NCBI GenBank assembly: GCA_035606665.1
Contig: DATNEY010000032.1
Location: 434,001 to 498,000 of the forward strand
Source: DASUGC01 sp035606665
GTDB taxonomy: Bacteria; Acidobacteriota; Vicinamibacteria; Vicinamibacterales; SCN-69-37
Direction of reading: 5' to 3'
Length of the DNA: 64,000 nt
How positions within the stretch are numbered: the stretch's first letter is position 1; each line of letters opens with the position of its first letter. Both the position numbers and the translations under genes were made by a program. This document shows, in pieces, positions 9,073-17,342 of the stretch. The notes beneath the pieces are model-generated. The model was not told where the DNA came from and made no database searches. It saw only the letters and a list, made by a program, of their open reading frames with translations.

Positions 9073-10308
9073 CTACTTCATCCGCCCATACTTCTTCAGC
9101 GCCGCGACTACCCTGTCGCCCGGCAGTCCGAACACGCGCAATCCACCGACACCGGTCATCGTTTCCGCTGCAAGCATCGCGTTGACGACGGCTTCTTCGG
9201 TGGCGTCGATCGTCGCGCGGAAGAACGGGTCCATTTGATCGTTGGGCAGCATCTTCAGCGCGGTGGGCTGGCCGGACTCCGCCGCGCCGGGATTCGCGGT
9301 GGAGAACGCGAGGAACAGATCGCCTGATGAGTTGCCGGCCCAGCTGCCGAGGCGGCCGAGGCCCATGCTCACGCGGCGGCCGAGGCGCTCGAGTTGATGC
9401 GGCAGCAGCGGCGCGTCGGTGGCGACAATGACAATGATGGAGCCGCGCCGTTCGAGCTCGGACTCGCCCTCGCTCGAGGTCGAACCGCGACCGTTGGGCG
9501 GGCACGGCCGCAAGCCTCCCGGACCACCGGTCGCGAGCGCGTTGCACATTCGGTAGTCGGTGATTTCCTGACCAACGGGCACGCCGAGGATCCGCAGGTC
9601 GCCGCCGTAGTTGCACTGCACGAGCACACCGAGCGTGTACGGGCCACCGGCGCCGTTCACGATTTGCGACGCCGTTCCGATGCCACCCTTGAATCCGTTG
9701 CAGCCCATGCCCGTGCCGCCGCCGACGCCGCCTTCCTGCACGGGTCCCGTGCGCGCGGCATCGAGCGCCTGAAATGCGTGCGCGCCTTTCACGTGCTCGC
9801 CGTTCGCGTCATTCAGGAAATCGAACGTCTCGGCGACGATGGGATAGGTGAAGGTGAACCGGCGGCCGTTCCTGAGCTGCCACTGGACCGCCGCATCGCG
9901 CACGGTGCCGACGCTGTGCGTGCCCGTCAGCAGGATCGGGCCTTCCATGAATCCTGATTCCTTGATCCAGTTGATGCCCGTCATGTCGCCGTTGCCGTTC
10001 AGATTGAACGTGGCGGCGAACACAGGATCCCAGTTTCCTCTCGGCCGCGGCAGGATTGCGGTGACGCCGGTGCGAATCGGTCCCTTGCCGGGCACGAGCG
10101 GCCCGTCGCCCTCGATGATGGTCGCGTGACCGACGGCGATGCCGGCGACGTCCGTGATCGCGTTGTCGGGACCGGTCTTGCCGGGAAACGGAATGCCGAG
10201 GGCGCGGCCACGCGGACGCGCTTGGAACGCGGAGGCCACGGAAACGGCTTCGGCGCCGGCGAGGATGAGGGCGACAAGTGCGATGGCGGCAAGGCGAATC
10301 AAGCACAT
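9073..10308 (-). CDS. P1-family peptidase (DmpA/BapA-like aminopeptidase)
   Basis: A 411-residue N-terminal-nucleophile hydrolase of peptidase family S58. In DmpA the precursor cleaves itself before a Gly-Ser pair, and the Ser becomes the nucleophile of an aminopeptidase acting on D- or beta-amino acid substrates. The matching site here is ERRGSIIVIVATDAPLLPHQ, about 290 residues in. Earlier family blocks include NAITDVAGIAVGHATI, GTHSVGTVRDAA and EGGVGGGTGMGCNGFKGGIG. A hydrophobic N-terminus (LIRLAAIALVALILAGAEAV) looks like a signal peptide, so it is probably exported. It is divergent from the GNAT gene with a 56-base gap. Confidence 0.88.
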   Translation of the reverse strand: MCLIRLAAIALVALILAGAEAVSVASAFQARPRGRALGIPFPGKTGPDNAITDVAGIAVGHATIIEGDGPLVPGKGPIRTGVTAILPRPRGNWDPVFAATFNLNGNGDMTGINWIKESGFMEGPILLTGTHSVGTVRDAAVQWQLRNGRRFTFTYPIVAETFDFLNDANGEHVKGAHAFQALDAARTGPVQEGGVGGGTGMGCNGFKGGIGTASQIVNGAGGPYTLGVLVQCNYGGDLRILGVPVGQEITDYRMCNALATGGPGGLRPCPPNGRGSTSSEGESELERRGSIIVIVATDAPLLPHQLERLGRRVSMGLGRLGSWAGNSSGDLFLAFSTANPGAAESGQPTALKMLPNDQMDPFFRATIDATEEAVVNAMLAAETMTGVGGLRVFGLPGDRVVAALKKYGRMK

Positions 10309-10364
10309 GGGGATCCCCGGAATGATACTGCGCGAGAGCGGCGCTATACTCCCGGTCAGATTCC

Positions 10365-11018
10365 ATGAGTCGTTCGATTCAACCCACAGTAGAGATCGAA
10401 CGTCTGCAGACGGGCATGCAGGCCGAGTTCGATGGCTTGCTCCGGATCTACCACGATGCGATTCCTGAGAGCGAGCGCAAAAGCAACGAGGCCCTGGCCA
10501 GGATGCTGCAGCAGCATGACTACGAGTTCAGAATCGCCAAGCTGAACGACAGTGTGTCCGGATTCTCCATTGTGAAGTGCTTCACTGACGATGAGAGCTG
10601 CTTATTGGAGTACATGGCGGTCGATCGGGCGGTCAGAAGTAAGGGAATTGGTCGTGCGTTGTTTCGCGCGGCGTGCAGTTCGTCTATGACATCGTCGCGG
10701 TACGTCCTGCTTGAAGTTGAGTCGGAGGCGAGGTCCGCTGCTGGCCACGAGGTTCGGCGCCGGCGGAAACAGTTTTATCGCAACTTGGGCTGCCGGGAAG
10801 TAGCCGGGCTTTCGTACCTGATGCCGTCGGTAACGGGTCAACCACCACCCGAGATGAATACCCTCGTGTACAGGGAGCGCCTGCCGGCGACGATCAGTAA
10901 GATTCAGCTTCGTGGATGGCTCGAGTGCATTTACCGTGAGGTCTATCAGCGATCGAGCGACGATCCAGCAATCGGCCTGATGGTGGCAGACCTTCCGGAG
11001 AACGTTGAATTGCGCTAA
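10365..11018 (+). CDS. GNAT family N-acetyltransferase
   Basis: A 217-residue cytosolic protein with a GNAT fold. Strands leading to acetyl-CoA motif A are visible as SCLLEYMAVDRAVRSKGIGRALFRAA, where R-S-K-G-I-G fits the pyrophosphate-binding loop (Q/R-x-x-G-x-G/A). A late YRNLGCREV is typical of the C-terminal GNAT strand-helix. About 45 residues follow the GNAT core (ISKIQLRGWLECIYREVYQ) and may be an added helical piece. The acceptor substrate is not predictable. The next gene starts 28 bases downstream, so the two may be co-transcribed. Confidence 0.78.
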   Translation: MSRSIQPTVEIERLQTGMQAEFDGLLRIYHDAIPESERKSNEALARMLQQHDYEFRIAKLNDSVSGFSIVKCFTDDESCLLEYMAVDRAVRSKGIGRALFRAACSSSMTSSRYVLLEVESEARSAAGHEVRRRRKQFYRNLGCREVAGLSYLMPSVTGQPPPEMNTLVYRERLPATISKIQLRGWLECIYREVYQRSSDDPAIGLMVADLPENVELR

Positions 11019-11046
11019 CTTCGGTCGCTTAGGAGTGGAGTGTCCC

Positions 11047-11727
11047 ATGCCGGATCAGGCCGAGCGCTGGACTATCAAGCGCCAGATTCCTCTCACGACA
11101 GGGCTCCTGCTGTTCGTCGCAACGTCCGTAGGCGTTGTCTACCTTTCCTTGACCCTTCATCCCGGTGAAGAGTCCCTGGCGTACGCGACCTGGGCCCTTG
11201 CATTCTTTACGCTGGTACTCGCGGTCGGTATTCCCATCACGATTTGGATCGCAAGCAAGGAGCGCGAGGAGTCGAGCAAGCGCTTTCTTGCTCAGGAACA
11301 GGACCGTTTCTACGCCACTCTCGACAGCATCTACCTGGATATTCAGAAAATGATTATCCAGCACCCACACCTGGCCCACCCGGAGAGGAAGCGAAGCCCT
11401 GACCAGGAGACTCAGTATCGGGCCTTTGCCTTCATCGTGTGGAATTTCATCGAGTCCATCTACGATTACACACAGGGAGCGGACTCCTCGGATCCGAAGC
11501 GGAAACAACTCACCCTTCTCCGGGAGACGTGGCATTGCATCATCCAGCACGAAGGTGCATTGCACGCAGAGTGGTTCGCGAAGCCCGAGAATCACCACAA
11601 GTTCAAGGAAAGATTCCGGAAGGATATGCAGCGGGACCTCGCGAAATGGATGCCGCCGCAACGACATCCGGCGGAACCGAGCCCTGCAGGTCACTCAGTC
11701 GGTTCTGGCGTTCCCCTGGCCGAGTAA
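11047..11727 (+). CDS. Membrane protein with two N-terminal TM segments, function unknown
   Basis: About 226 residues. Two membrane segments are clear near the N-terminus (IPLTTGLLLFVATSVGVVYL and AYATWALAFFTLVLAVGIPI), followed by a basic helical stretch (KEREESSKRFLAQEQDRFYA) and a soluble C-terminal domain rich in Trp, His and Glu. This resembles DUF4760-like membrane proteins, but I do not recognise it firmly. The ATG at 11047 is preferred over an upstream ATG at 11005 because it follows a GGAG-containing stretch and avoids overlap with the GNAT stop. Its stop lies 10 bases before the next gene. Confidence 0.6.
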   Translation: MPDQAERWTIKRQIPLTTGLLLFVATSVGVVYLSLTLHPGEESLAYATWALAFFTLVLAVGIPITIWIASKEREESSKRFLAQEQDRFYATLDSIYLDIQKMIIQHPHLAHPERKRSPDQETQYRAFAFIVWNFIESIYDYTQGADSSDPKRKQLTLLRETWHCIIQHEGALHAEWFAKPENHHKFKERFRKDMQRDLAKWMPPQRHPAEPSPAGHSVGSGVPLAE

Positions 11728-11737
11728 CGTGAGACGT

Positions 11738-12673
11738 ATGACGCGTTGGCACTGGAAGTGCGCAATTGGGCTTTGCTTCGCGACGGTGTCCATCACGGCG
11801 GCGAGTCAGATTCCGCGGCCGGCGGGACCTCCGCCAGGTGTGCTCATCGACGTCGGCAGCCACAAGCTGCATCTGCAATGCGTCGGGCCTGCAGGATCGC
11901 GGCCCGTCGTGATTCTCGAGGCCGGCGGCGGCGCCTACTCGACGGCCTGGGCAGCTGTGCAGAAAGCACTGCCGCGGAGCGTGAGGTCCTGTTCCTACGA
12001 CCGCGCGGGACTCGGTTGGAGCGAGGATGGACCGTTGCCACGGACGATGGCGCAGGAAGTGTTTGAGCTGCATGCGCTGCTCGCCCGCGCCAACGTTCCG
12101 GGTCCGTATGTACTCGTCGGACATTCCATCGGCGGATTGCTGGTACGGATGTATGCGGCGAAGTACGGCAGCGACGTGAGCGGAGTTGTTCTTGCCGCCG
12201 GAACACACGAAAGCGCGCGTCTGGGCGTCATCGGAAAAGGCTGGGCTCGTGTACGCGAGCTCGCGACAGGGCGAGCCGTGCCTGAACCGGCGCTGACAAA
12301 ACCACAACCGTCTGCAAAGGGTCAGGCGTACGATCCGTCGCAGGATTACTTTGCCGACGAGCTGCAGCTCATGTACCTCAGTCGACTTCAGAACCGCGAG
12401 CCGCTCGGCGAGCGTCCACTGATCGTGCTGGCGCCGATGCGAATGGATCCACCGCCACCGGGCACGTCCGAAGAGCTCTGGCGCGAGCTGCGCGTCGAGA
12501 AGGACGACCAGGCGGCAGGCCTCGTCCTGCTGTCGACCAATTCGAAGCTCATCCGCGACCGCACCAGTGGCCATCAGATTCACAACGACAATCCCGCATT
12601 GGTCGCGCGCGCAATCGAACAGGTCGTCGAAGCCGTTCTGAAAGGCACCAGGCTCGACCGGCCTCAGCAGTAA
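11738..12673 (+). CDS. Exported alpha/beta-hydrolase fold protein
   Basis: A 311-residue serine hydrolase. It starts with a signal-like stretch (WKCAIGLCFATVSITAAS), then PPPGVLIDVGSHKLHLQCVG, the oxyanion-region block VVILEAGGGAYSTAW, a YDRAGLGWSEDGP stretch, and the nucleophile elbow YVLVGHSIGGLLVRMYA (G-H-S-I-G). The catalytic His is probably in SGHQIHNDNPALV near the end. This pattern fits lysophospholipase/esterase-like hydrolases acting outside the cytoplasm; the substrate is not known. ATG at 11738 was taken; an in-frame GTG at 11729 also exists. It follows the preceding gene by 10 bases, suggesting one transcript. Confidence 0.8.
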   Translation: MTRWHWKCAIGLCFATVSITAASQIPRPAGPPPGVLIDVGSHKLHLQCVGPAGSRPVVILEAGGGAYSTAWAAVQKALPRSVRSCSYDRAGLGWSEDGPLPRTMAQEVFELHALLARANVPGPYVLVGHSIGGLLVRMYAAKYGSDVSGVVLAAGTHESARLGVIGKGWARVRELATGRAVPEPALTKPQPSAKGQAYDPSQDYFADELQLMYLSRLQNREPLGERPLIVLAPMRMDPPPPGTSEELWRELRVEKDDQAAGLVLLSTNSKLIRDRTSGHQIHNDNPALVARAIEQVVEAVLKGTRLDRPQQ

Positions 12674-12687
12674 GATCTGCCGCATTC

Positions 12688-13206
12688 ATGGGATCCGAGC
12701 GGGAGCTGCTCGACGTCACGGACCGAACGCGCCGTCCTTTGCAGCACGGCGCGGTCTTCGCGGGCGTTCTCGTGCTGCTGCTGGCCAAAGTGGTCGGAAG
12801 TCGTCCCGGAGGTATCGCGCTCACGCTCTGGATGATGGCGGCCGGCTTCGCACTCTTTGTTGTCGCGGCCGTGATCAAGCAGAGGTGGACGGTGACCTAT
12901 GAGGGTCACGAAGTTCGGTACGAGAACAATCCGTTCACCGGCGAGAAGCTCTTCATCGACCACCAGCGCGCCGGCAAGGGCAAGGTCGGATATCGGAGCG
13001 AGATGCGCGGCGTGATTGCCGGCGGCGACGGCGCCGGCGACACCATCATCGCCAGAACCGAGGCCGGATTGCTCACGCTCCACTGCCGCATCACGGCGCT
13101 TGAGCCCGAAGCGACGGGCGGCGTTCCGCCGGCGATTTCTGACGAGCAACTTCTTGCGGAAGTGCGCCGGCGCGGACTCGGGTGTTCAACTGGTTCGAGG
13201 ACATGA
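12688..13206 (+). CDS. Small membrane protein, function unknown
   Basis: A 172-residue protein with two predicted membrane helices (HGAVFAGVLVLLLAKVVG and ALTLWMMAAGFALFVVAAVI) and a C-terminal soluble part starting VTYEGHEVRYENNPFTGEKL. The soluble part looks beta-rich (YRSEMRGVIAGGDGAGDTII) and ends in a helix with ISDEQLLAEVRRRG. No family was recognised. It starts 14 bases after the hydrolase stop and is probably in the same transcript; it converges on the next gene. Confidence 0.6.
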   Translation: MGSERELLDVTDRTRRPLQHGAVFAGVLVLLLAKVVGSRPGGIALTLWMMAAGFALFVVAAVIKQRWTVTYEGHEVRYENNPFTGEKLFIDHQRAGKGKVGYRSEMRGVIAGGDGAGDTIIARTEAGLLTLHCRITALEPEATGGVPPAISDEQLLAEVRRRGLGCSTGSRT

Positions 13207-13217
13207 AGCGCGGCCAT

Positions 13218-13772
13218 TCACCAGCGAATCGTCCCGACGACGCCGGCGCGATGCTTGTAGACGACGGGCGCGAGTAAGAACCCACGTTGCCGGTCGCCTC
13301 GGTACACGACGCGCGATGGACGGAATGCGTTCCTGATGACGCCGGTGAGTGCGCCCGCGCCAGCACCGACGCCGGCAACAAAGCCGACGCATTGCACCGC
13401 GAAAGTCCCCGCATCTTCTTCGCAGCCGCCTGTTGCGACCGACACGGCGCCAACGCCCAGGCCGATGCCCAGTCCGATCAGCGTGCTCCTGCGCACGGAC
13501 ACGGCGGAGGCGAGACGGTCGATCTGCTTGACGTCCGTCCATGGGATCTCATGGAGACGCCTGCCGCCCAGAACGACGACCTCGGCTGCCGTCACCCTGC
13601 TCAGTCGTCCGTTCCTGACCTTGCCGTCCCGGGTCGCGACCCTCACCTGCTCGCCGACCGCAAGTTCCACGGGAGTCCGATTCAGCGGCGGATCCTGAGC
13701 AATCGCCGGGGTGGCGAGTGAGTGCAAGGCGAAGATAGCTGCGGCGACGCGCAAAGACAGGGAGACGTGCAT
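13218..13772 (-). CDS. Exported glycine-rich hypothetical protein
   Basis: A 184-residue protein with a signal peptide (SLRVAAAIFALHSLATPAIA, then QDPP). A beta-rich segment (VELAVGEQVRVATRDGKVRN) looks like an SH3-like barrel; it is followed by a glycine-zipper-like hydrophobic region (STLIGLGIGLGVGAVSVAT and FVAGVGAGAGALTGVI) that could insert in or lie against a membrane. The frame is open upstream, but ATG at 13772 has an AGGAGG a few bases before it, which decides the start. Such proteins are common in acidobacteria; the role is unknown. Confidence 0.65.
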   Translation of the reverse strand: MHVSLSLRVAAAIFALHSLATPAIAQDPPLNRTPVELAVGEQVRVATRDGKVRNGRLSRVTAAEVVVLGGRRLHEIPWTDVKQIDRLASAVSVRRSTLIGLGIGLGVGAVSVATGGCEEDAGTFAVQCVGFVAGVGAGAGALTGVIRNAFRPSRVVYRGDRQRGFLLAPVVYKHRAGVVGTIRW

Positions 13773-13848
13773 GGGCCCTCCTGCCCGTGAATGCGCGAAT
13801 GGCAGCGCGACTGGCTCAGGACTGCAGCCCGAGCCGCCCGCACTGGAC

Positions 13849-13871
13849 ACTATGTCTACAGTAGACATAGT
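13849..13871. promoter_or_regulatory. Perfect 23-base palindrome before padR (probable PadR operator)
   Basis: ACTATGTCTAC, one base, GTAGACATAGT: two 11-base arms match perfectly. It ends directly at the ATG of the PadR gene at 13872. PadR repressors bind ATGT...ACAT dyads; here the two halves are nine bases apart. Autorepression of the padR-permease operon is the likely role. Confidence 0.75.
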
Positions 13872-14240
13872 ATGTCCATCATGAAGTTTCAGCCGGCCTC
13901 GTATCTCCCGCTCACTCCCGCCATGCTCCAGGTGCTGCTTGCGCTGGCTGACGGCGACAAGCACGGCTACGCGATCCTCAAGGAAGTCTCGCGCCGCTCG
14001 GGCGGCGCGGTGACACTCAGGACCGGCACGCTCTATACCGCGCTCAGGCGGTTCGTGGATGACGGGCTGGTGGCCGAAACAGACGAGCGGCCGGACATCC
14101 ACCTGGACGATGAACGCCGCCGGTACTATCGCCTCACGGAGCGCGGCCGCGCAGTGGCGCTGGCCGAAACCGAACGGCTCGAGGAAATGGTCCGGCAGGC
14201 ACGCACCAAGCTTTCCGTTCTGAAGAAATCGAGGGCATGA
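13872..14240 (+). CDS. PadR family transcriptional regulator 1
   Basis: A 122-residue winged-helix repressor. The PadR core is clear: LTPAMLQVLLALADGDKHGY, then AILKEVSRRSGG, then LRTGTLYTALRRFVDDGLVA, and RRRYYRLTERGRAVALAE for the wing and dimerisation helix. PadR proteins usually repress their own operon until a small aromatic or drug-like ligand binds. ATG at 13872 abuts the palindrome described separately. The stop overlaps the start of the permease gene in an ATGA (14237-14240), so the two are translationally coupled and the permease is the likely controlled target. Confidence 0.88.
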   Translation: MSIMKFQPASYLPLTPAMLQVLLALADGDKHGYAILKEVSRRSGGAVTLRTGTLYTALRRFVDDGLVAETDERPDIHLDDERRRYYRLTERGRAVALAETERLEEMVRQARTKLSVLKKSRA

Positions 14241-16882
14241 CCATGCAGGACAAGTTGTATCGGGCGCTGCTTCGCCTGCTGCCTGGCGAAGTGCGCGACG
14301 CGTACGCGCACGACATGGAGGTCACCTTCCGCGCCGAGCGGCGGGGTGCGGGCGGCACGCGCACCGGCGTTGCGAAGCTCTGGCTTGCGGCACTGGGGGA
14401 CGTGATTCGGACCGCCCCGTCGTATCACTGGGACATTCTCCGGCGCGACGTGAGCTACTCGTGGCGCATACTCGCGGCCCGGCCGCTGCACTTCCTCACC
14501 GCGACAGGCACGCTGGCGCTCGGGCTCGGCGCGAGCATCGCGATGTTTGCCGTGATCGATGCAGTCCTCTGGAAGCGCTGGTCGTACGCGGACGCGAGAA
14601 ACCTCGTGGCGGTCAGGCAGACCGGCCGCGGCGAGAATCCCTCCCTGGTCGGCTATCTGACGTTCACGGATCTTCGGTCGCAGTCGCAGACCGTTCAGGC
14701 CATGGCGGCGGCCGGACAATCGACCGCCACGCTCACCGGCAACGGCAAGGATGCGGAACGCGTGAACGTGATGCGCGCATCCGCCTCGTACTTCCCGATG
14801 GTCGGCGCCCGGCCTGCCATTGGCCGTCTTTTCAGCGAGGCCGAGGATCGACCGGGCCCCGCGCGCCGTTTCGTGATTCTTTCCGACGCGTTATGGCGGC
14901 GCCGTTTCGACGCCGATCCAAACATCCTGAATCAGGCGATTCAGGTCAACAACATCCCCTTCACGGTCGTTGGCGTGATGCCCGCGGATTTCGAGGACGT
15001 ACTCGCCGCCGAAAAGTTCGCGTATGCGGAAATGTGGACGCCGCTCGGCTACGACCCGGCGGCGGCGTTCGCGTGCCGAACGTGCCGGCATCTCGGCGCC
15101 TTCGCTCGGCTGAAGGACGGCGTCGATCCCGCCACGGCCGAGGCAGAGCTCACGCGCATCATCAAGGCAGCGGCGCTGGCCCATCCCACCGAATACGACC
15201 AGCCCGGCATTCAGATCACGCGGCTGAGCGATCTGCTGCTCGGACCGGTGCGGCCTGTCCTGCTGATTCTGATGGGCGGAGTCCTGCTGCTTCTGCTTGT
15301 CGCTTGCGGTAACGTCGCGAACCTTCTGCTTATTCGCGCGACCGAGCGGGAACAGGAACTGGCCGTGCGCACGGCGCTCGGCGTGACCGCCGGCAAACTC
15401 GTCCGCCAGCTGCTCACCGAGTCCGTGATGCTCGGGCTCGCCGGCGTCGCAATGGCGCTCCCGCTCGCCATCTTCGCGGTTCGTTTCATCGTTGATGCCG
15501 CGCCTGCGGGCTTACCGCGGATCGCCAATGCTGGTCTGGATGCCCGTGCCGTTGGCGTCGCTGTGGTGCTGGCGATCGGAACCGGGATCCTGTTTGGATT
15601 GCTGCCCGCACTGCAGGCGCGCAAGCGGCGCGTGTTCAGTGGACTGCGCGACGGCGCGCGACGCACAGCCGGCGGCTCGACGTGGCGCATGCGCGCGCTT
15701 CTCGTGGCCGGCAACATGACGATGGCGGCGGTACTGGTCGTGAGCTCCGGGCTGGTCGCGCGGAGCCTGATGCGGCTCCTCGCCATCGACATCGGTTTCA
15801 AGAGTGAGCGCGTACTCACGGCCCGTTTGTCATTGGCGGGTCCGCGGTTCTCGTCCGATGACGCCGCCAGCAACATCAGTCAGACGGTGCGTTTCTACGG
15901 CGATCTGCTCGGCAGAGTTCGCACGCTGCCGGGAGTCGAAGCGGCCGCGGCAGTCACGACGCTGCCGCTCGGCGGCAACACCGATGGCTACGGCCTGCAC
16001 GTCTCGGGTCGGCTCCTCGCCAATCCCGAGTCCGCGCCGTCCGCCGATCGTTTTGCGGTGACGTCTGGATTCTTCGACACGATGGGGATCAAGCTGATCC
16101 GCGGGCGGCTGCTGGACGAGACGGATCGTCAGGGCGCCGCGTCCGCGGTGGTCGTCAATGCAACACTCGCGCGCGAGATCTTTCCTGGCGAGGACGCGAT
16201 CGGCCACGCAATTCGCATGGGGCCGTCGAGTGCTCCCGACCGCACGATCGTGGGCATCGTCAACGACGTGCGTCACGAGGGCCTCGAGACGCCGCAGACG
16301 TATCAGGTGTATGTGCCGCAAGGGCAATGGCCCTGGGCGGAGACACAGATGAATCTCGTCGTGCGCACAGCGGGCAATCCGTCCGCGCTTGCCGCGCCCA
16401 TTCGCAGCGCGCTTCGGGAGATCGATCCTGCCCAGCCGATGACCGACGTGCGCGAGTACGACGATATCGTCCGTGAGGCCACCGGCCCGCGTCGCATCGC
16501 CGCGCAGTTGCTGACGGCGTTCGCGGTCGTCGCGCTCGTGCTCGCGGCCGTCGGTCTTTACGGCGCTCTCGGCGTCGTCGCCGGCCAGCGGCGTCAGGAG
16601 ATCGGTCTGCGTCTCGCACTCGGCGCTGACGGCCGTCAGATCGGGCGACTCCTTCTCTTGCAGGGTCTGCGGCCCGCCGTCGTGGGTCTCATAGCCGGTC
16701 TCCTGATCGTCGCGCTAGCCGGCAGCGTGCTCACGTCGCTTCTGTACGGTATCGATGCCCTCGATCGGACGACGTTCGGATTGTCGGCGGGGGTGCTGCT
16801 GATGGCTGCGAGTCTCGCGTGTGCCATTCCCGCACGGCGCGCAGCACGTGTCGATCCCGCGACGGTATTGAGGGGCGAGTAA
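14237..16882 (+). CDS. ADOP-family MacB/FtsX-like permease 2
   Basis: An 881-residue duplicated orphan permease. It carries about 75 extra cytosolic residues in front (YRALLRLLPGEVRDAYAHDM), then TM1 with TGTLALGLGASIAMFAVIDA. A periplasmic MacB domain and first FtsX unit follow (LLILMGGVLLLLLVACGNVA, REQELAVRTALGV). A second periplasmic domain (from VLTARLSLAGPRF) and second FtsX unit (QEIGLRLALGADGRQIG) complete it, ending ARRAARVDPATVLRGE. It is coupled to the PadR gene by an ATGA overlap, so it is probably induced by a ligand of that repressor. No ATPase is adjacent. Confidence 0.9.
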   Translation: MTMQDKLYRALLRLLPGEVRDAYAHDMEVTFRAERRGAGGTRTGVAKLWLAALGDVIRTAPSYHWDILRRDVSYSWRILAARPLHFLTATGTLALGLGASIAMFAVIDAVLWKRWSYADARNLVAVRQTGRGENPSLVGYLTFTDLRSQSQTVQAMAAAGQSTATLTGNGKDAERVNVMRASASYFPMVGARPAIGRLFSEAEDRPGPARRFVILSDALWRRRFDADPNILNQAIQVNNIPFTVVGVMPADFEDVLAAEKFAYAEMWTPLGYDPAAAFACRTCRHLGAFARLKDGVDPATAEAELTRIIKAAALAHPTEYDQPGIQITRLSDLLLGPVRPVLLILMGGVLLLLLVACGNVANLLLIRATEREQELAVRTALGVTAGKLVRQLLTESVMLGLAGVAMALPLAIFAVRFIVDAAPAGLPRIANAGLDARAVGVAVVLAIGTGILFGLLPALQARKRRVFSGLRDGARRTAGGSTWRMRALLVAGNMTMAAVLVVSSGLVARSLMRLLAIDIGFKSERVLTARLSLAGPRFSSDDAASNISQTVRFYGDLLGRVRTLPGVEAAAAVTTLPLGGNTDGYGLHVSGRLLANPESAPSADRFAVTSGFFDTMGIKLIRGRLLDETDRQGAASAVVVNATLAREIFPGEDAIGHAIRMGPSSAPDRTIVGIVNDVRHEGLETPQTYQVYVPQGQWPWAETQMNLVVRTAGNPSALAAPIRSALREIDPAQPMTDVREYDDIVREATGPRRIAAQLLTAFAVVALVLAAVGLYGALGVVAGQRRQEIGLRLALGADGRQIGRLLLLQGLRPAVVGLIAGLLIVALAGSVLTSLLYGIDALDRTTFGLSAGVLLMAASLACAIPARRAARVDPATVLRGE

Positions 16883-16896
16883 CGCGCCCTCCCGGA

Positions 16897-17163
16897 CTAC
16901 TTCCGGATCTTGTCGTCGCTCGCGCCGAACCAGGTGAATTCGAAGTACGGGTCGGTATTGTACGCGCGCGTGCCGCGAAGGTCGTAAGCGCAAATGAATC
17001 CGTCGGAATTCTTGTCGAACGTGGCGGACACGACCTGCAGGTTGTAGTCCTTCACCTCGGCAAGCGTCGCGAAGCTGGCGCCGAAGACGCCATTCAGGTA
17101 GTCGCGCTGCTCGCTGAGTGTGGTGAGACCCGCGGCGTGGCGAGGCGCAGGCGCATGTGTCAC
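16897..17163 (-). CDS. Small hypothetical protein with an EF-hand-like loop
   Basis: An 88-residue reading frame starting at a GTG. The notable feature is FDKNSDGFICAYDLRG: D-K-N-S-D-G-x-I fits the acidic loop of EF-hand or dockerin-type calcium sites. It is rich in aromatic residues after that (YNTDPYFEFTWFG). An AAGGAG sequence lies right against the GTG, unusually close, so the exact start is uncertain. No signal peptide is evident. It follows the convergent permease by 14 bases. No family was recognised. Confidence 0.5.
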   Translation of the reverse strand: MTHAPAPRHAAGLTTLSEQRDYLNGVFGASFATLAEVKDYNLQVVSATFDKNSDGFICAYDLRGTRAYNTDPYFEFTWFGASDDKIRK

Positions 17164-17342
17164 TCCTTGGCTGTCTGGTGCTGAGTTGACCCAATCCTAT
17201 CCTCACCACCGTCCGGGTGAGCGGTCGCGCAAGTAGGCAACTCTCCACCCAACGTTGAGCATGCCGCGACTCCACGCGCGCGCTTTCGAAGATTTCGCTC
17301 AAGGCACGGGATTCGCAATATGCGGAGCTCGGAGGCGCCTTC

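Noticed and set aside
7106..9238. Long open frame on the plus strand (710 codons) opposite the winged-helix/TPR gene
   Set aside because: It is fully antisense to a gene with clear domains, has no recognisable family, and is rich in Arg/Val/Leu as expected for a GC-rich shadow frame.
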